Assembly: GCA_017882935.1 (NCBI GenBank)
Contig: JADGOP010000098.1
Location: forward strand, 1-7,634
Direction: 5' to 3'
Source of the DNA: Actinomycetota bacterium
GTDB taxonomy: Bacteria > Actinomycetota > Acidimicrobiia > Acidimicrobiales > Iamiaceae
Length of the DNA: 7,634 nt
The notes under the pieces were generated by a model that was given only the letters and a program-made list of their open reading frames with translations, was not told the DNA's origin and did no database searches. The position numbers and the translations under genes were made by a program. How positions within the stretch are numbered: the stretch's first letter is position 1; each line of letters starts with the position of its first letter. Positions 4,762 through 7,634 of this stretch are shown here, piece by piece.

Positions 4762-6207
4762 TCAGGCTCCCAGAAGCAGCAGGGTCCAGGCAATGCCGCT
4801 GACGATGATCAGCCCGAAGGCCGGGAGGGCGGCCCGCAGCGAGCGCTGGCGGTCGGACCGTCGGGCCCGCCCGGTGGCGGGCACCGCGGCGGCCTGGCAC
4901 GTGCCCCGCACGATCCAGATCGCGGCCGCATGGCCGAAGGTGATGATGGCCAGTTGGACCCAGGCGTCGGCCCGGACCGACAGCGGGGCGTGGATGCGCC
5001 AGTCGACGGTGCCGAACAGGTCCTGACCGCGGGCGAAGGGGTCCGACGCCCGCACCAGCACGTTCTGCACCTGCACCAGCAAGGTGTTGAAGGTGTGGGC
5101 GAGGAGCGCGCTCATGGCGATGGGCCCGAGCGAGGCAGCCAGCAGCACGCCCGATGTGCCGCCCGCGCCGCCGGTCTGCGCCTCGTCGTCGGCACTGCCG
5201 GCGGTCCGCAGCATGCGGCTGGCGACCAGCCCCAGGCCCCACCACAGCGCCGCCACGAGGCCCGCGGCCCACACCAGCACCGCCACGTTCTCGAGCCAGG
5301 CGGTGAACGGGGTGCGCACCTTCACGGTGCGAAGGAAGACCAACGTGCCCTTGAGCCGGTCGAAGAACGTCGCCGCGGCGACGAGCGAGGCCAGGGCGAG
5401 GGTGGTGCGCAGGTCGGCCCCGCCGGCACGGGTGGGGTCGGTTCCGGCGCGGCCCCCGGTCGACGGGTCGCGGCGTCGGGCCCACGGCCACATCCGGGCG
5501 GCCAGGCCGAAGACCGACGGGAACGGGTCGAGGTCGGCCACGCCCCGGACGCCGCTCTGGATCGCCCCGAGGCCGACGATGACCGAGAAGCCGAGGAGCC
5601 AGACGGCGAGGCGGCGCGGCTGGTCGCCCAAGGGGTCGGCCGTCCAGATGATCACGAAGCTGGCGAGCACCAGGGGAGCGGTCCACCAGCGCCGCACCAC
5701 CTCGGGCACGGCGTCGGGGTCGGCGCCCGGGGTGCGCACGGCGCGGGCCCGCCGCACCCGGTCGCAGAGGCGCCCGAAGGCCAGGTAGGGATCGATGCGC
5801 CACCACACGTCGCCGAGGAGGAGTGCCAGCCAGGCGCCGCCGACCCAGAAGATGGTGAACACCAGGCCCGGAGCGGCGTTGGCGCCGAGCTCGCGGGGCC
5901 CGAAGAAGGCCAGCACCAGGGTGATGGCCAGCAGTGCGGTGGTGACCAGCAGGCCGAGCGTCGTGGCCACCGACCCGAACGCACCGAACCGGTTGGGCGG
6001 TGCCTGGGGTGCCTCGTCGGCCGCGGCCGGGGTGGTGTCGTCGGCGCCCGGGACCCGTGCCTGCGGCGGTGCCGACAGCAGCGAGGCGCGGGCCACCAGC
6101 ACCACGATCGCCAGCACCGCAGCCACGAGGTAGCCGAGCACCCAGACCGGGAGCCCGAGGACCCCGACGCCCGAGGACGCGACGTGAGCCAGCACGAGCG
6201 TGGTCAT
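4762..6207 (-). CDS. Multi-pass membrane protein of unknown function
   Basis: 481 residues with about nine or ten hydrophobic segments (roughly 19-39, 80-102, 113-132, 175-190, 200-216, 265-282, 303-328, 352-376, 415-434, 459-479). An acidic/Ala/Pro loop spans 46-72. Conserved-looking features are LAH (6-8), FFGPRELGANAAPG (101-114), DVWWRIDPY (133-141), AHTFNTLLVQVQN (370-382), DPFARGQDLFGT (389-400) and FGHAAA (424-429). From memory these match an actinobacterial membrane family often labelled 'fenitrothion hydrolase'. That label rests on thin evidence and should not be taken as the function. His8, His371 and His426 lie in or beside membrane spans and could bind a metal or heme, which is inference. 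The start at 6207 gives a sensible N-terminus; the frame continues upstream but with Arg/Pro-rich non-membrane sequence. TACCAT lies 8 bases before the ATG and there is no Shine-Dalgarno. It heads an operon with the 54-residue gene. Confidence 0.82.
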   Translation of the reverse strand: MTTLVLAHVASSGVGVLGLPVWVLGYLVAAVLAIVVLVARASLLSAPPQARVPGADDTTPAAADEAPQAPPNRFGAFGSVATTLGLLVTTALLAITLVLAFFGPRELGANAAPGLVFTIFWVGGAWLALLLGDVWWRIDPYLAFGRLCDRVRRARAVRTPGADPDAVPEVVRRWWTAPLVLASFVIIWTADPLGDQPRRLAVWLLGFSVIVGLGAIQSGVRGVADLDPFPSVFGLAARMWPWARRRDPSTGGRAGTDPTRAGGADLRTTLALASLVAAATFFDRLKGTLVFLRTVKVRTPFTAWLENVAVLVWAAGLVAALWWGLGLVASRMLRTAGSADDEAQTGGAGGTSGVLLAASLGPIAMSALLAHTFNTLLVQVQNVLVRASDPFARGQDLFGTVDWRIHAPLSVRADAWVQLAIITFGHAAAIWIVRGTCQAAAVPATGRARRSDRQRSLRAALPAFGLIIVSGIAWTLLLLGA

Positions 6208-6215
6208 GGGCGGCG

Positions 6216-6221
6216 ATGGTA
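6216..6221 (-). promoter_or_regulatory. Candidate -10 element of the membrane-protein operon
   Basis: TACCAT on the minus strand ends 8 bases before the ATG at 6207-6205, and no Shine-Dalgarno is present. A leaderless transcript is suggested. No -35 box at standard spacing is evident. Confidence 0.45.
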
Positions 6222-6256
6222 CGGCAGGTCGGCGCAACCGCCCGGCGCACCCAGGA

Positions 6257-6274
6257 GGTTTCCGGGCGGTTTCC
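6257..6274. repeat. GGTTTCC direct repeat, one helical turn apart
   Basis: GGTTTCC occurs at 6257-6263 and again at 6268-6274, a period of 11 bases. The second copy overlaps the candidate -35 box of the NifU-like gene and lies upstream of the divergent membrane operon. Same-face heptamers at a promoter suggest a head-to-tail regulator site, but the short length keeps this tentative. Confidence 0.35.
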
Positions 6275-6300
6275 AAGGGGCTGCGGCCCGATGCGACAAT
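6271..6300 (+). promoter_or_regulatory. Candidate promoter of the NifU-like gene
   Basis: TTCCAA (6271-6276), 18 bases, then GACAAT (6295-6300) resembles a weak -35/-10 pair. It would give a leader of about 40 bases ending at a strong Shine-Dalgarno. The divergent gap 6208-6346 also carries the opposite -10 element and the GGTTTCC repeat; nothing else is apparent in it. Confidence 0.4.
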
Positions 6301-6335
6301 GGTGGGCCGCCCACCGAGGGGCGCGCGACGCCGCC

Positions 6336-6342
6336 GAGGAGG
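6336..6342 (+). promoter_or_regulatory. Ribosome binding site fixing the NifU-like start
   Basis: GAGGAGG lies 4 bases before GTG 6347. It decides against the upstream in-frame ATGs at 6200 and 6299, which would add an Arg-rich stretch unrelated to the domain. Confidence 0.75.
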
Positions 6343-6346
6343 CCGG

Positions 6347-6634
6347 GTGCGCACGCAGGTCCAGGACGTGATCGACGACATCCGCCCCGTCGTGCAGGCC
6401 GACGGAGCCGACATCGCGCTCGTCAGCGTCGACCCCGACACGGGCGTGGTGGTGGTCGACCTCCACGTGCCGGGCTACGGCTGCGCCACCTCGACGGCGC
6501 CCCTCCTGGCGGGCGTCGAGCGCATCATGCGCGACCGCGTCCCCGGCGTCGCCTCCGTCGTGCAGGAGTGTGGCGCCGACGCCACCTGCGACACCACGGC
6601 CGGGCCGTGCCGGCACCACCAGCAGACCGCCTAG
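6347..6634 (+). CDS. NifU C-terminal-like (Nfu) protein with altered Cys motif
   Basis: 95 residues, starting at GTG. Residues about 4-73 follow the NifU C-terminal domain: VIDDIRPVVQADGADIALVSVDPDTG, then VDLHVPGYGCATST, then LLAGVERIMRDRVPGVASVV. Classical members bind a bridging [4Fe-4S] cluster through C-x-x-C (as in ACSGCPSS) and deliver clusters to target enzymes. Here that site reads G43-Y-G-C46, so the first cysteine is Gly and only Cys46 remains. Beyond the domain is a tail of about 22 residues with Cys75, Cys81, Cys88, His90 and His91 (ECGADATC, GPCRHH) that ordinary Nfu domains lack. It may bind a cluster or metal with a different ligand set, or no longer be a cluster scaffold. It is followed 11 bases later by meaB on the same strand. 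The fold assignment is good but the biochemical role is uncertain. Confidence 0.82.
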   Translation: MRTQVQDVIDDIRPVVQADGADIALVSVDPDTGVVVVDLHVPGYGCATSTAPLLAGVERIMRDRVPGVASVVQECGADATCDTTAGPCRHHQQTA

Positions 6635-6637
6635 CTT
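6632..6637 (+). promoter_or_regulatory. Candidate -10 element of meaB over the NifU-like stop
   Basis: TAGCTT begins with the TAG stop of the NifU-like gene and ends 8 bases before the meaB ATG. meaB has no Shine-Dalgarno, so a leaderless meaB transcript is plausible in addition to readthrough from the gene before. No -35 box at standard spacing is evident. Confidence 0.4.
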
Positions 6638-6645
6638 CGGCCCCG

Positions 6646-7617
6646 ATGTCGACGCCGCCGGCCGGACGCAACGACCCCGCCACGCTGCTCGCTGCGGCGC
6701 GCTCGGGCGACCGTCGTGCCCGGGCCCGTCTGCTGTCGCTCGTGGAGTCGGGCGACGCCGCGGGCCGGGAGGTGGGCCGCCTGGTGTTCCCGCTCGCCGG
6801 CGGCGCGTACACCCTGGGGCTCACGGGGGCGCCGGGCGCCGGCAAGTCGACGCTCACCAGCGGGCTGCTCGGCCGGATGCGCGCCGAGGACCTGCCCGTG
6901 GCGGTGCTCGCCGTCGACCCCTCGTCGCCCTTCACCGGCGGTGCGATCCTCGGCGACCGGGTCCGCATGGGCGACCACGTGCTCGACGCGGGCGTCTTCA
7001 TCCGGTCCATGGCCACGCGGGGCCACCTCGGAGGTCTGGCGCTCGCCACGCCCGAGGCGGTGCGGGTGCTCGAGGCCACCGGCGCAGCGTGGGTGGTGCT
7101 CGAGACGGTGGGGGTCGGGCAGGTCGAGATCGAGGTGGCCGGCGCGGCCGACACCACCGTCGTGGTGCTGAACCCCGGGTGGGGCGACGCGGTGCAGGCG
7201 AACAAGGCGGGGCTCATGGAGATCGCCGACGTGTTCGTCATCAACAAGGCCGACCGCGACGGCGTCGCCCAGACCCGGCGCGATCTGCGCCAGGCGCTCG
7301 AGCTCGCCGGCACCGACGGCGACGGGTGGGAGCCGCCGATCGTCGACGCGGTGGCCACCACGGGCCAGGGCATCGAAGAGGTGTGGAACGCCGTCGGGCG
7401 CCACCGCGCCCACCTCGAGTCCGGGGGCGAGCTGGCGACCCGGCGCGCGCAGCGCCTGCGCGGGGAGCTGCGCTCGATCGTGGGGGAGCGGTTGCACCAG
7501 CGAGCGGTGGGGCTCCTCGGCGCCGCAGGGGTCGGCCGGCTCGAGGACGAGGTCGCCGCCCGACGCCTCGACCCCTACGACGCCGCCGACGAGCTGCTCG
7601 GTCCCGTCGGCGCGTAG
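6646..7617 (+). CDS. meaB: MeaB/ArgK-family GTPase, methylmalonyl-CoA mutase chaperone
   Basis: 323 residues, the usual size for the family. MeaB is a cytoplasmic SIMIBI-class GTPase that binds adenosylcobalamin-dependent methylmalonyl-CoA mutase, gates cofactor loading and protects it from inactivation. Residues 10-50 are the N-terminal helical part. The P-loop is GAPGAGKST (61-69). VDPSSPFTGGAILGDRVRM (90-108) is the family's switch/base-binding stretch. ETVGVGQVE (153-161) is its Walker B/switch region, LNPGWGDAVQANKAG (175-189) the conserved signature, and NKAD (200-203) the guanine-specificity motif. Residues about 262-315 form the C-terminal helical dimerisation arm. All nucleotide-binding motifs are intact. 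Small variations are GQVE where GQSE is common and NPGWGD where VPGLGD is common. No mutase gene is inside the window, which ends 17 bases later; it may lie just downstream. The protein could serve a related acyl-CoA mutase such as ethylmalonyl- or isobutyryl-CoA mutase. Confidence 0.93.
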   Translation: MSTPPAGRNDPATLLAAARSGDRRARARLLSLVESGDAAGREVGRLVFPLAGGAYTLGLTGAPGAGKSTLTSGLLGRMRAEDLPVAVLAVDPSSPFTGGAILGDRVRMGDHVLDAGVFIRSMATRGHLGGLALATPEAVRVLEATGAAWVVLETVGVGQVEIEVAGAADTTVVVLNPGWGDAVQANKAGLMEIADVFVINKADRDGVAQTRRDLRQALELAGTDGDGWEPPIVDAVATTGQGIEEVWNAVGRHRAHLESGGELATRRAQRLRGELRSIVGERLHQRAVGLLGAAGVGRLEDEVAARRLDPYDAADELLGPVGA

Positions 7618-7634
7618 CCCGCCGCCAGGCCTCG

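Noticed and set aside
3156..4802. Plus-strand 548-residue frame over murA
   Set aside because: It is a shifted frame of murA rich in Arg and His; murA itself is unambiguous.
6200..6346. ATG 6200 or 6299 as the NifU-like start
   Set aside because: The added residues are Arg-rich and unlike the domain. GAGGAGG stands before GTG 6347, and 6200 would overlap the opposite gene's start.
4754..6619. Minus-strand open frame of 621 residues overlapping the membrane gene
   Set aside because: It is Arg/Gly/Pro-rich with no membrane spans, whereas the alternative frame (4762-6207) gives clean hydrophobic segments and family motifs.
4600..6645. The meaB frame open upstream for about 680 codons
   Set aside because: The upstream part is low-complexity Arg/Gly/Pro sequence antisense to the membrane operon. 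The MeaB family N-terminus matches the ATG at 6646.

Overview
The window is GC-rich (by eye around 70%) chromosomal DNA with very strong G/C third-position bias. It reads as an actinobacterium, possibly from the Acidimicrobiia (the class is my inference). Supporting signs are a MurA with Asp in place of the catalytic Cys, actinobacterial-style membrane proteins, and several genes that appear to start without a 5' leader. I see no rRNA, tRNA, CRISPR array, insertion sequence or phage gene. It looks like a housekeeping region rather than an island, and no gap between genes exceeds about 180 bases.

Layout. (1) 1-498, minus strand: the N-terminal part of a secreted glycine-rich protein that runs off the left edge. 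(2) 679-1458, minus: a probable lipoprotein L,D-transpeptidase with an SH3-like domain and a YkuD domain. (3) 1534-3126, minus: an MFS transporter with an unusual ~120-residue N-terminal extension. (4) 3127-3300: a divergent intergenic region with a perfect 10-bp inverted repeat, candidate promoters for both sides, and an 11-codon leader ORF whose TGA overlaps the murA ATG. (5) 3301-4563, plus: murA. (6) 4571-4593: a hairpin between convergent genes. (7) 4593-4757 and 4762-6207, minus: a two-gene operon of a multi-pass membrane protein and a 54-residue single-pass protein; both carry Leu-Ala-His near the N-terminus. (8) 6347-6634 and 6646-7617, plus: a small NifU-C-like protein with an altered cluster-binding motif, then meaB, the GTPase that chaperones B12-dependent methylmalonyl-CoA mutase.

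How the genes relate. murA (first committed step of peptidoglycan synthesis) and the L,D-transpeptidase (3-3 cross-linking) both serve the cell wall, but they lie on opposite strands with the MFS gene between them, so no shared operon is implied. The membrane-protein pair is a genuine operon (4-base spacing). The NifU-like gene and meaB are close and co-directional, yet meaB appears to have its own start-proximal promoter overlapping the NifU-like stop codon.

The most interesting points are these. The NifU-like protein has lost the first Cys of CxxC and gained a Cys/His-rich tail. Four genes without a Shine-Dalgarno sequence each carry TANNNT 7-9 bases before the start codon, suggesting leaderless transcripts. 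murA has neither signal and seems coupled to a short upstream ORF. MurA carries the Cys-to-Asp change known to give intrinsic fosfomycin resistance. Nothing here clearly forms a new multi-gene system; the membrane pair and the NifU-like protein are the best candidates for undescribed function.
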